DNA of 64,000 nt from an uncultured Cetobacterium sp. (GTDB taxonomy: Bacteria > Fusobacteriota > Fusobacteriia > Fusobacteriales > Fusobacteriaceae): assembly GCA_949293295.1 (NCBI GenBank), contig CASFCG010000016.1, forward strand, positions 1-64,000. The letters run 5' to 3'. Below, one piece after another: positions 34,038 to 41,831 of the stretch. Position 1 is the stretch's first letter; each line of letters starts with the position of its first letter. The position numbers were made by a program, and so were the translations under genes. The notes under the pieces were generated by a model that worked only from the letters and a program-made list of their open reading frames with translations, was not told where the DNA came from and made no database searches.

Positions 34038-34091
34038 ATTAAATAATAATGTATTATTAAATGCAGAACATAATCATTCTAGTTGAGATTG

Positions 34092-34127
34092 AAAAAAAGA
34101 GAGGTTTTAATTTTACTCTCTTTTTTT
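34092..34127 (+). terminator. Terminator of the RND operon
   Basis: AAAAAAAGAGAG (34092-34103) pairs with CTCTCTTTTTTT (34116-34127). Confidence 0.85.
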
Positions 34128-34191
34128 CTTGCTATTTTTTGTGATATAATTATACTGGTAAGCTATAATTTAGATTAAAAAGGTTGATTTT

Positions 34192-34821
34192 ATGAAAAAA
34201 GTTTTAATTTTTGTTTCAAATGGTTTTGAAGCTTTGGAATTATCCCCATTTTTAGATATTTTTGGCTGGAATAATATTTTATGTAAATCTAAGATAAAAC
34301 CTGTTACAGTTTCCATTAGTGATAGTGTAGTTGCAACTTGGAATTTAAAAATTATGCCGGAAATAAATCTAACCAAAGAAACTATTAATATAGACGAATT
34401 TGAAGCATTAATAATTCCAGGTGGATTTGGAAAAGCAGGTTTTTTTAAAGATATTCAATCGGAGATATTTAAAAAATTGTTATATGAGTTCCATAGTCAA
34501 AAAAAATTAATTGTTGGGATATGTACAGGTGCTCTTGCTCTTGCGATAAATGGTATTTTAAAGAAGATTCCAGCTACAACCTATTTAATGGAAAATAAAA
34601 GATATTTTTCACAATTAAAAAAATATGGAGCTATTCCAATAGAAAAAGAGATTGTAAGATATAAAAATATTATTACATCATCGGCTCCAAATACAGCAAT
34701 TTTGATATCTTTTTATCTTGTTGAAGTTCTACTAAGTAAAGAAAATAGAGTTAAGGTTGAAGAGAATACAGGGTTTAAAAATTATTTTAATATTTTTGAT
34801 GAAATTTCATTTATTTTGTGA
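34192..34821 (+). CDS. DJ-1/PfpI family protein
   Basis: 209 residues with a class I glutamine-amidotransferase-like fold: KKVLIFVSNGFEALELSPFLDIF, ALIIPGGFGKAG (oxyanion) and LIVGICTGALALA with the reactive Cys. Members are glyoxalases, chaperones or peptidases; the substrate is not predictable. The C-terminal APNTAILISFYLVEVLL matches the family. Preceded by its own AT-rich promoter region; 44 bp before slyD. Confidence 0.88.
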   Translation: MKKVLIFVSNGFEALELSPFLDIFGWNNILCKSKIKPVTVSISDSVVATWNLKIMPEINLTKETINIDEFEALIIPGGFGKAGFFKDIQSEIFKKLLYEFHSQKKLIVGICTGALALAINGILKKIPATTYLMENKRYFSQLKKYGAIPIEKEIVRYKNIITSSAPNTAILISFYLVEVLLSKENRVKVEENTGFKNYFNIFDEISFIL

Positions 34822-34864
34822 TATTCTTTTATTGATTAATAATAATTTTGTGTGAGGTGTTTTT

Positions 34865-35344
34865 ATGAAAATTGAAAAGGAAAGAGTTGTAACATTGGAT
34901 TTTGTAGTTTATGATAATGACACGAACGAGGTTTTAGAGGATACTAAAGATGTTAGTCCATTCTTTTATATTCATGGAACGGGACAGTTTATACCAAAAA
35001 TTGAAGAGATTCTTGAGGGAAAAGAAAAAGGTTTTTCAACAACTATAATTTTAACTCCTGAAGAGAGTTACGGGGAGTATGATGAAGAGTTGATAGTTGA
35101 GATGAGAAAGGATGAGTTTGTAGAGTTTGAAGATATTTATGAGGGATTGGATTTTATAGCTGATATGGAGGATGGAAGTGAACAATCTTTTATTATTACA
35201 AAAATTGAAGATGATATTGTAGTTGCTGATGGAAATCATCCATTTGCCGGAAAAAATCTAAAGTTTGAAGTTACTGTGTCAGATGTTAGAAAAGCTACAG
35301 ATGAGGAATTAGAACACGGACATGTTCATTTTAATGGATTTTAA
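34865..35344 (+). CDS. slyD: SlyD-like FKBP-type peptidyl-prolyl isomerase
   Basis: 159 residues: FKBP half (VVTLDFVVYDND...PFFYIHGTGQFIPKIEEILEGKEKG), an IF insert flap (about 70-125) and ADGNHPFAGKNLKFEVTVSDVRKATDEELEHGHVH, the defining SlyD C-terminal pattern. The short His tail (HGHVH) may bind nickel, but the long metal-rich tail of E. coli SlyD is missing. Cytoplasmic folding catalyst. Confidence 0.92.
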   Translation: MKIEKERVVTLDFVVYDNDTNEVLEDTKDVSPFFYIHGTGQFIPKIEEILEGKEKGFSTTIILTPEESYGEYDEELIVEMRKDEFVEFEDIYEGLDFIADMEDGSEQSFIITKIEDDIVVADGNHPFAGKNLKFEVTVSDVRKATDEELEHGHVHFNGF

Positions 35345-35371
35345 AATTAAGTTTAGTAAAGGAGTTTAAAT

Positions 35372-35800
35372 ATGAAGATTGCTTTAGGTGCTGACCACGG
35401 GGGTTTTACTTTAAAAGAGATAATAAAAAAACATCTAGTTGAAAAAGGAATTGAGGTAATAGATAAAGGGACTCATTCTCTTGAGTCTGTAGATTATCCT
35501 TTTTACGCACGGGCTGTTGCTTATTCTGTTTTAGAAAAGGAGTCTGATTATGGTATAATTGTTTGTGGTACAGGAATAGGGATATCTATTGCAGCAAACA
35601 GAATAAAAGGGATTCGAGCAGGGCTTTGTTTTAATACTACAATGGCAAGATTAACTCGTGAACATAATGATGCAAATATTTTGGCTTTGGGAGCTAGAAC
35701 AACAGGAGATGTTGTAGCTCTTGATATTGTTGATGAGTTCTTAAAGACAGAGTTTCAGGGAGGAAGACATCTGACACGAATCCAAGAGATTGAGTTGTAG
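35372..35800 (+). CDS. rpiB: Ribose-5-phosphate isomerase B
   Basis: 142 residues with GADHGGFTLKEIIKKHL, the catalytic Cys region GIIVCGTGIGISIAANRIKGIRAGLC and REHNDANILALGAR, all standard for RpiB. Interconverts ribose 5-phosphate and ribulose 5-phosphate, connecting to the pentoses produced by the ula pathway. Thirteen bases before the HIT gene. Confidence 0.95.
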   Translation: MKIALGADHGGFTLKEIIKKHLVEKGIEVIDKGTHSLESVDYPFYARAVAYSVLEKESDYGIIVCGTGIGISIAANRIKGIRAGLCFNTTMARLTREHNDANILALGARTTGDVVALDIVDEFLKTEFQGGRHLTRIQEIEL

Positions 35801-35812
35801 AAAGGAGAAGTT

Positions 35813-36154
35813 ATGGCGACTATTTTTACTAAAATAATTAATAGAGAGATTCCAGCGAGTATTGTTTTTGAAAATGAAAAAGTGATAGCATTTAAAGATA
35901 TAAATCCACAAGCTCCAGTACACATTCTTGTTGTTCCTAAAAAGGAGATTGCGACCTTAAATGATGTTACTAAAGAGGATTTTGAGTATATTACAGCTAT
36001 TTATCAAGCTATACAGGAGATAACAAAAGAATTAGGAATTTCAGAGAAAGGCTATAGAGTTATAACCAACTGTAATTCACATGGAGGTCAAGAGGTGTTT
36101 CATCTGCACTTCCATATTTTAGGAGGGGAGCCTTTAGGAGCTTTAGTTAAATAA
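35813..36154 (+). CDS. HIT family protein (HinT-like nucleotide hydrolase)
   Basis: 113 residues: IFTKIINREIPASIVFENEKVIAFKDINPQAPVHILVVPKKEI and the histidine triad GGQEVFHLHFHILGGEPLG. HinT proteins hydrolyse nucleoside phosphoramidates such as aminoacyl-AMP. AAAGGAG precedes ATG 35813; a terminator follows. Confidence 0.94.
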   Translation: MATIFTKIINREIPASIVFENEKVIAFKDINPQAPVHILVVPKKEIATLNDVTKEDFEYITAIYQAIQEITKELGISEKGYRVITNCNSHGGQEVFHLHFHILGGEPLGALVK

Positions 36155-36163
36155 GGAAGTAGG

Positions 36164-36203
36164 ATAATCATTAGATTTATAAGATCTGATGATTATTTTT
36201 TTA
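36164..36203 (+). terminator. Terminator of the rpiB-HIT unit
   Basis: ATAATCATTAGAT (36164-36176) and ATCTGATGATTAT (36184-36196) pair over 13 positions with a wobble, followed by TTTTTTT. Confidence 0.85.
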
Positions 36204-36356
36204 AAAAGTCAAAGTTTTTAAAATTTAAAATCATTTATGAGAAATTTTGGTTTAAAAAATAAAGTTATAGTAAAATTATAATAAATTATTTAGTTTTTAT
36301 AGTAATTTTGAGATTTGGGAATATATTGGTATTAATTTATAAAATAACAAAATAAA

Positions 36357-36395
36357 AAAGCAAAAACTTAGTGGACTAAATTTTTGCTTTTAAAC
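36357..36395 (-). terminator. Terminator of secreted-protein gene B, same hairpin family as the palindromic element
   Basis: AGCAAAAACTTAG and CTAAATTTTTGCT pair around TGGA; on the minus strand TTTTTTATTTTG follows. The hairpin closely resembles the central hairpin of the elements at 29531 and 37572. Confidence 0.7.
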
Positions 36396-36429
36396 TATAT
36401 TAAATATTTTAACTCTTTGTAATTTTCAT

Positions 36430-36461
36430 GTTTTATGAGCTCCGTCCCCCAGCTATAAAAC
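36430..36461 (-). repeat. Inverted repeat directly after gene B
   Basis: GTTTTAT with AGCT (36430-36440, one bulged base) pairs with AGCTATAAAAC (36451-36461). It abuts the stop codon of gene B. Not followed by T on the minus strand; role unknown. Confidence 0.4.
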
Positions 36462-36462
36462 T

Positions 36463-37221
36463 CTATTTAATTTCTATATCTATATAAAATGTACTTGAAA
36501 TTGGAGTTTTTAATGCTTCAAACATTGGTTTTGCTTCCTCTTCTGTAAATGAAGTAGAAGATGTTACACCGCTATTTTTTGAAAGATACATGTGTACTTC
36601 ACTAGTTGAAGGTTTATATACAAAAAGTTGTTTTGCAAATCTCAAGACTTTTCTAGAACCTTTAAAATGTCCAATAAGTTCTCCATAAGTATTCATATCT
36701 ATATTAGTTACATCTGCTACATTTTCATATGCTTTTTTAGCTAAATCAAGTATTTGAGCTTTTGGGAAAAAAGAGGTAACTGATAAACTATGTCCGGCCC
36801 CTACAGTTTCAACACCTTTACCATTTATAGCAGTATAAGAAGGGTCAAAGCTTGATAAAGTCAATCTAAAAACTTCTGCTACATCTAGATCTGTTATTTT
36901 ATCCCCTACTACTCTTCTTACGTAAATTCTCTTAACAGTATTTGCTTCTTTAAAGTTCATTTTGTCTGTATCTAAACTCAATACTAAAGTTGGTAAAGTT
37001 AATGTATCTTGCGGATTAGTAAATGACGCATCATCTGCTGAAAATACTGCGTATTTTACCATTGGTGCATCGCTTGATGTTATTGTCATATTAACACCTA
37101 TTTTCCCTTTTTGCCCTGTTTGAAATATATTAGTTAGTTCTGCAGCAGGTTTAGTTACATCCAATGGTGCTGCAAATGAAACAACTGACATAGCTGTCAA
37201 ACCCAATAAAATTTTTTTCAT
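36463..37221 (-). CDS. Small secreted protein B, paralogue of the one at 28257
   Basis: 252 residues with a Sec signal peptide MKKILLGLTAMSVVSFAA. The mature part shares TNIFQT, VKYAVFSADD and YVRRVVGDK with gene A, then diverges; B has no Cys and ends STFYIDIEIK. A repeat-free, beta-rich secreted protein is likely. The upstream 30-bp leader, the GC hairpin and the palindromic element are all shared with gene A in the same order, so the two loci are duplicates. No domain recognised. Confidence 0.8.
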   Translation of the reverse strand: MKKILLGLTAMSVVSFAAPLDVTKPAAELTNIFQTGQKGKIGVNMTITSSDAPMVKYAVFSADDASFTNPQDTLTLPTLVLSLDTDKMNFKEANTVKRIYVRRVVGDKITDLDVAEVFRLTLSSFDPSYTAINGKGVETVGAGHSLSVTSFFPKAQILDLAKKAYENVADVTNIDMNTYGELIGHFKGSRKVLRFAKQLFVYKPSTSEVHMYLSKNSGVTSSTSFTEEEAKPMFEALKTPISSTFYIDIEIK

Positions 37222-37440
37222 AATACATCCTCCTAAAATTATAAAATAATTTATTCTATAAAAAGTAAAAACTTTTAATAGCTTTTAAAAATTAAATCTT
37301 TTAATTACGAATTTTTTTATTTAATTTTTCTTACTAAATTGATTTTTAACTAGATTAAGAAATGAAAATCTCATTAATCTTCAATTTTTTTCTTTTTTTG
37401 ATTTCACAAAAAACTAAAATTTATGTTGAAAACTTTCTCA
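37222..37440. other. AT-rich leader region of gene B
   Basis: Contains the shared leader TATTCTATAAAAAGTAAAAA (37253-37272) next to the ribosome binding site, then about 160 bp of AT-rich DNA shorter and diverged from the equivalent part of locus A. No gene seen. Confidence 0.55.
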
Positions 37441-37467
37441 ATGCCCAACCACCAAGGTGGCTGGGAC
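37441..37467. repeat. GC-rich hairpin, copy 2
   Basis: CCCA (37444-37447) with TGGG (37462-37465) and CCAC (37449-37452) with GTGG (37457-37460), loop CAAG, one A-C mismatch. Compared with copy 1, one pair changed T-A to A-T and one wobble became C-G. Confidence 0.5.
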
Positions 37468-37571
37468 TTTTTAAATTATGAAAAAGTTTTATTTGGCTAA
37501 TTAAAAATTGTGTCTATTTTCATGCATAAATATCTTATGAATCCAGTAATATTGGTATTTTAAACAAAAAA

Positions 37572-37739
37572 ATGTCTATCTGGGGTATACCCCAAATAGA
37601 CACAAAAAATAAAAAAGAAAACAAAAATTTAGCGAACTAAACTTTTGCTTTTTATTCTAAAACTATTCTTTTTATACACAAAAATTTTTAAATTTTCACA
37701 AATTTTTGTGTCTGAATAGAGTATACCCTAAATGGACAC
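37572..37739. mobile_element. Palindrome-ended ~168-bp element, copy 2 (MITE-like)
   Basis: Left palindrome 37572-37603 and right palindrome 37708-37739 match copy 1 base for base except a few positions; the central hairpin is the same. Similarity continues about 45 bp to the right (ACCATAAAAAATCTATTTTT, present in both). One single-base deletion relative to copy 1. Confidence 0.6.
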
Positions 37740-37832
37740 TATAGCAATTCTACCATAAAAAATCTATTTTTATTCCTTTATAGGAGTAATGTCAGTGTAG
37801 TAATGATATATCAAATAAAACTTAGTTCAAAT

Positions 37833-37869
37833 AAAAAATTCTCCACCTCAGCGAAATGAGACAGAGAAT
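37833..37869 (-). terminator. Terminator of the HU gene
   Basis: On the minus strand ATTCTC...CTCA, TGAG...GAGAAT form a stem interrupted by a 3x3 internal loop (37838-37869), followed by TTTTTATT. Confidence 0.7.
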
Positions 37870-37889
37870 CAGAACACAAGTAAACAATC

Positions 37890-38180
37890 TTATTTAGCTT
37901 TTGATTTTGCAACTTTTTCAGCAAGTCCTTTTCCTACTCTGAATTTAACAACTTTTTTAGCAGGAACTTTTATTTCTTCTCCAGTTTTAGGATTTCTACA
38001 AACTCTTGCAGCTTGTTTAGTAGTTTCGAATTTTCCAAAACCGATTACAGAAAGGTTATCCCCTTTTACTAAAACCTCTTCTAAAGTTGTGAAAAACCCG
38101 TTTACTAATTTTTCAGCTTCTTTTTTTGTAGATAATTCCATTTTAGTTTGGAATAATGAAATAAACTCTTGTTTTGTCAT
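37890..38180 (-). CDS. HU family DNA-binding protein
   Basis: 96 residues: MTKQEFISLFQTKMELSTKKEAEKLVNGFF, then IGFGKFETTKQAARVCRNPKTGEEIKVPAKKVVKFRVGKGL, the typical HU/IHF beta-arm with the RNPKTG tip. Packs DNA and assists bending. GTG 38183 immediately precedes, but ATG 38180 has AGGAGG at a better distance. Own promoter at 38216-38244 and own terminator. Confidence 0.94.
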   Translation of the reverse strand: MTKQEFISLFQTKMELSTKKEAEKLVNGFFTTLEEVLVKGDNLSVIGFGKFETTKQAARVCRNPKTGEEIKVPAKKVVKFRVGKGLAEKVAKSKAK

Positions 38181-38215
38181 CACAAATCCTCCTATTTTAT
38201 TAATTAAGTAAATTG

Positions 38216-38244
38216 ATTATATCCTATTTCTTGAAATAGTGCAA
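38216..38244 (-). promoter_or_regulatory. HU promoter with inverted repeat in the spacer
   Basis: On the minus strand TTGCAC (38239-38244), 17 bp, TATAAT (38216-38221). CTATTTC (38224-38230) and GAAATAG (38233-38239) are inverted arms in the spacer, a possible operator. Confidence 0.6.
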
Positions 38245-38319
38245 TAGTTTTTAATAAAAAAAAGAAAAAATCTATATTATATAAAAAAATATGGTACTCT
38301 AGATTAAAAAAATAGTATT

Positions 38320-38826
38320 TTATTGGTTCGTAGATATGAAGTTCTCAATTATTTTTTGCCAAGTTCCCTCTTTTTTTAGAATAAATTCGATAAACTCTCT
38401 TACAGCACCGTCTCCTCCATTTTTAGTTGATGTGAAATCAGAAATTTTTAAAATATCTTCTGAAGAGTTAAGGGGAGCCCCTTTTAATCCACATTTATTC
38501 ATTATGGATAAATCATTGATATCATCCCCCATGTAGGCTATTTTTTCTAGGGTAGTATTGTAATTTTTTAAAATAGTTTCTAAGAGAGAAGATTTATCTT
38601 TTACACCTTGATATATATCGGAAAATCCCAATTCTAGACATCTATTCTCAACAATTTTAGATTTCCTACCAGTGATAGCAATAAATTTTTTTCCTAATTT
38701 AATTGCTTGTGTAATTCCTAAACCATCTTTAACATTAAATGCTTTAATCTCCTCTCCTGAATTAGTAAAATAAAGTTTCCCATCGGTAAGAGTTCCGTCG
38801 ATATCTAAAATAATAATATCAATCAT
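38320..38826 (-). CDS. kdsC: 3-deoxy-D-manno-octulosonate 8-phosphate phosphatase
   Basis: 168-residue HAD phosphatase of the KdsC/YrbI type: IILDIDGTLTDGKLYF with the nucleophile Asp, NVKDGLGITQAIKLG, AITGRKSK, and YMGDDINDLSIM with GLKGAPLNSSEDI. Makes Kdo from Kdo 8-phosphate for lipopolysaccharide inner core, so it is evidence for an outer membrane with LPS. No kdsA/kdsD adjacent. RBS AAAGGAGG. Downstream of rpsT across a terminator. Confidence 0.93.
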   Translation of the reverse strand: MIDIIILDIDGTLTDGKLYFTNSGEEIKAFNVKDGLGITQAIKLGKKFIAITGRKSKIVENRCLELGFSDIYQGVKDKSSLLETILKNYNTTLEKIAYMGDDINDLSIMNKCGLKGAPLNSSEDILKISDFTSTKNGGDGAVREFIEFILKKEGTWQKIIENFISTNQ

Positions 38827-38850
38827 TAGTAACTTAACCTCCTTTTATAT

Positions 38851-38878
38851 AAAAATAAAACTGAGGATTTCCTCAGTT
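38851..38878 (-). terminator. Terminator of rpsT
   Basis: AACTGAGG (38859-38866) and CCTCAGTT (38871-38878) with loop ATTT; on the minus strand it is followed by TTATTTTTAT. Confidence 0.75.
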
Positions 38879-38896
38879 CTACGTAACAGCGAGTTA

Positions 38897-39157
38897 TTAT
38901 AGAGCATTAACTTTAGCAGTTAATCTAGATTTTTTTCTAGAAGCTGTATTTTTTTTCAAAACACCTTTTGTTACAGCTTTATCTAACTCTTTGTAAGCTA
39001 TTGATAAAGCAGCCTTAGCTGTTTCAACCTCTTTAGCTTCAACTGCAACTAATACTTTTTTTATCATAGTTTTAATTCTAGATTTTATTGCTTGATTTCT
39101 TACTCTGTTTCTTTCTGCTATTACAACTCTCTTTTTTGCTGATTTTGAATGTGCCAA
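38897..39157 (-). CDS. rpsT: 30S ribosomal protein S20 (TTG start)
   Basis: 86 residues: AHSKSAKKRVVIAERNRVRNQAIKSRIKTMIKKV...LKKNTASRKKSRLTAKV, the standard S20 sequence. The residue before AHSKSAKKR is encoded by TTG 39155-39157, which has GGGAGG upstream at normal spacing; a longer reading from 39226 would add 23 unrelated residues. E. coli rpsT also starts with UUG and is translationally autoregulated, so the weak start is probably functional. Confidence 0.93.
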   Translation of the reverse strand: MAHSKSAKKRVVIAERNRVRNQAIKSRIKTMIKKVLVAVEAKEVETAKAALSIAYKELDKAVTKGVLKKNTASRKKSRLTAKVNAL

Positions 39158-39288
39158 AATAAAAACCTCCCTGAAAATTAAATAAATATGAGTTCTTTTT
39201 GACAGGTAAGCAGAAAAGAGACACATCTTCTCAATGGACCTATGAACATTCTAACATAAAATAAAAAAAAAAAGAAGAAAAAAATAAA

Positions 39289-39318
39289 TTTACTATCTAA
39301 AAAATGGTATGATATAAT
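39289..39318 (+). promoter_or_regulatory. Promoter of the JAB-DinG gene
   Basis: TTTACT (39289-39294), 18 bp, TATAAT (39313-39318), 36 bp before ATG 39355. Confidence 0.6.
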
Positions 39319-39354
39319 ACTAATAGAATATAAAATAGTTAAGAAAGGGATAAG

Positions 39355-41820
39355 ATGAGTATAGAAAATAAAATTAGTTTAGAAATGCGTGAGAGGATGA
39401 AAACTGAAATTGAAAAAGCTGGTGGAAATGAGGTTTTTTTCAGAGGAATTCCAGATGAAAATGGGATTGTAGTAGATGTAGAGGTGTTAGCAAGAGGAAA
39501 TAAAAAATCAGTTCCTGCAATTCTTAAATATATGAGAAAAGGAGAGGTAATTATTCATAATCACCCCTCTGGTTTTTTATACCCTTCTGACCCTGATATA
39601 GAGGTTGCTTCAATCTATTCAAATAGAATGGATGGTGCCTCATATATTATAAATAATGATTTAACAGATATATATGTCATTGTTGAACTAGTGATAAAGA
39701 GAAATGTGGAGATTGATATAAAACCATATTTTGAAGAAAAAGGGATTTTGGCTGGAAAATTTGATGAGTTTGAGTTTAGAAATGAACAATTAGAGATGGC
39801 AACAGAGATAGAAAAGGGACTTAATAGTGAAACTAAAGTTATTGTTGAAGCTGGAACAGGAACGGGCAAGACTTTGGCTTACTTAATTCCGGCAATTGAA
39901 TGGAGTATAAAAAATAAAAAAAGAGTTGTGATAAGTACAAATACGATTAATTTACAAGAACAACTTTTAAATAAAGATATTCCAATCGCTAAAGAGGTAA
40001 TAGAGGGAGAGTTTTCTTATGTATTAGTGAAAGGAAGAGGCAACTATCTTTGCAATAGAAAGGTTCATAATGTAGTTGTAGGAGATATTATTGATTTCGA
40101 AGAGTTGTCAGAGGTACAACGGAAACAGTATAAAGAACTTTTGAAATGGGCTAAAAAGACAGACACTGGAGATAAAGCGGAGCTATTTTTTGAGGTGGAT
40201 TATTCATTATGGGAGCATTTTCAAAGTGAAAGTGATATGTGTGCTGGGAATAAATGTCCTTTTAAAATGGAGTGTTATTTTTTAAAAGCTCGAGATGAAA
40301 AAAAGAAAGCAGATATACTAATAACAAATCATCATATGTATTTTTCAGACCTTGCAATAAGAAAAGAGATTGGTTTTAATACTGAGTATTCAATTCTTCC
40401 AGAATATGAATTGGTTGTATTTGATGAAGCTCATAATATTGAAAAGGTATCTAGAGATTATTTCTCTTATGAAGTATCGAAATATGGATTTACTAAGATG
40501 ATGAATCAGATTTATTCCGTTGAAAAAACTAAGAAAAGAGGGTCAGGTGTTTTGGATGTACTAATTAACTATTTAAAAACACAGAACTATGAAGGTAAAA
40601 AAGGGATTGAAAAAGATTTGGAAAATGAGATAAAATTAAAGCATAGAGATTTATACAGAGTTGGGAGAGAGTACTTTAATTTTCTATTGGATTCTTTTTC
40701 AAAAGGGCAGATGGGAAGCATTGCATATCGTTTGAAGAAAGAGGAGTTTGAAACGGCGGTATATTTTTCTGAGTTGGAACGATTAAGGGAAGAGTTTACA
40801 TTAGAGATTTCTTCATACTTGAAAAGAATTAGAACAATAATGGGAAAACTTAGAGATTTAGAGGATAATGCGGGTCATATAAGTGATTTTTCAAGATATA
40901 TTGACAGGCTGGAAAGTTTTTTTGAAAACTTTAAATTTATAACTAAGCTGAGTGATGATAAGTTTATTTATTGGGTGGAAGTAAGCGGAAAACGAAGTAA
41001 TTCAAAATTGGTTGCTACACCTTTAAAAATAGATGGAGAGTTAAAAAAGAATCTACATCAAAATTTGAAACAAATGGTATTTACATCGGCTACAATAGCT
41101 ATAGGAGAGAGCTTTGAATATTTTAAAAAAAGTATCGGTTTGGAAGAGGAAACATTGGAAAAAGTGATTTATTCACCTTTTGATTATGATAACCAGATGA
41201 CAGCATATATTCCAAACAACCTAGCAGCACCAACAGCAACTAATTTTATTGAAGATATTACAGATTTTTTAAAAGAGTTGATAATAAAAACAAAAGGAAA
41301 AACCTTTCTTTTATTTACATCCTACCAAAGTTTGAACTACGTATATTACAGGATAAGAGATGACTTAGAAAGAGCAGGGCTTAATCTTTTACTGCATGGT
41401 CAGGCTCCTAGGACACAGCTTGTGAATATGTATAAAAATTTTGAAAATCCGGTTTTGTTTGGAACCGATTCTTTTTGGGAGGGAGTAGATATTAAAGGAG
41501 AAAAATTAAGTTCTGTGATAATTGTAAAGCTTCCTTTTAAAGCTCCAAATGACCCGGTAACAGAAGCTATAATAGAGAGTTTGACTTTAGAGGGAAAGAA
41601 TGCTTTTATGGAGTATCAAATACCAGAATCTGTTATAAAGTTTAAACAAGGAATAGGAAGATTAATAAGAGGTAAGCTAGATAGAGGAATAGTTACAATC
41701 TTAGATAATAGAATCATCAACAAAAAATATGGAATTTATTTTAAAGAAGCTATTCCGACAAAAAATATTAAAATATTTAATACTACTCAGATTTTAAGAG
41801 AGGTTTCTGAGGAGAAATAG
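39355..41820 (+). CDS. JAB/JAMM-domain fused to a DinG/XPD-like helicase
   Basis: 821 residues. Residues 1-125 look like a RadC/JAB-type metalloprotease fold: Glu26, His68 and His70 in IIHNHPSGF, and SDPD 78-81, together the E-HxH-S-D zinc pattern. Residues 140-820 are an XPD/DinG superfamily 2 helicase: Walker A EAGTGTGKT 165-173, four Cys for a 4Fe-4S cluster (NYLC, DMCAG, NKCPF, MECYF), DEAH in VVFDEAHNIEKV, and C-terminal motifs FTSATIAIG, LLFTSYQS, GTDSFWEGVDIKG and GIGRLIRG. The helicase part unwinds damaged or structured DNA in DinG. The N-terminal fusion replaces the exonuclease domain found in Gram-positive DinG. Heads the PgpH-YbeY run. Confidence 0.9.
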   Translation: MSIENKISLEMRERMKTEIEKAGGNEVFFRGIPDENGIVVDVEVLARGNKKSVPAILKYMRKGEVIIHNHPSGFLYPSDPDIEVASIYSNRMDGASYIINNDLTDIYVIVELVIKRNVEIDIKPYFEEKGILAGKFDEFEFRNEQLEMATEIEKGLNSETKVIVEAGTGTGKTLAYLIPAIEWSIKNKKRVVISTNTINLQEQLLNKDIPIAKEVIEGEFSYVLVKGRGNYLCNRKVHNVVVGDIIDFEELSEVQRKQYKELLKWAKKTDTGDKAELFFEVDYSLWEHFQSESDMCAGNKCPFKMECYFLKARDEKKKADILITNHHMYFSDLAIRKEIGFNTEYSILPEYELVVFDEAHNIEKVSRDYFSYEVSKYGFTKMMNQIYSVEKTKKRGSGVLDVLINYLKTQNYEGKKGIEKDLENEIKLKHRDLYRVGREYFNFLLDSFSKGQMGSIAYRLKKEEFETAVYFSELERLREEFTLEISSYLKRIRTIMGKLRDLEDNAGHISDFSRYIDRLESFFENFKFITKLSDDKFIYWVEVSGKRSNSKLVATPLKIDGELKKNLHQNLKQMVFTSATIAIGESFEYFKKSIGLEEETLEKVIYSPFDYDNQMTAYIPNNLAAPTATNFIEDITDFLKELIIKTKGKTFLLFTSYQSLNYVYYRIRDDLERAGLNLLLHGQAPRTQLVNMYKNFENPVLFGTDSFWEGVDIKGEKLSSVIIVKLPFKAPNDPVTEAIIESLTLEGKNAFMEYQIPESVIKFKQGIGRLIRGKLDRGIVTILDNRIINKKYGIYFKEAIPTKNIKIFNTTQILREVSEEK

Positions 41821-41831
41821 GGAGAGATTTT

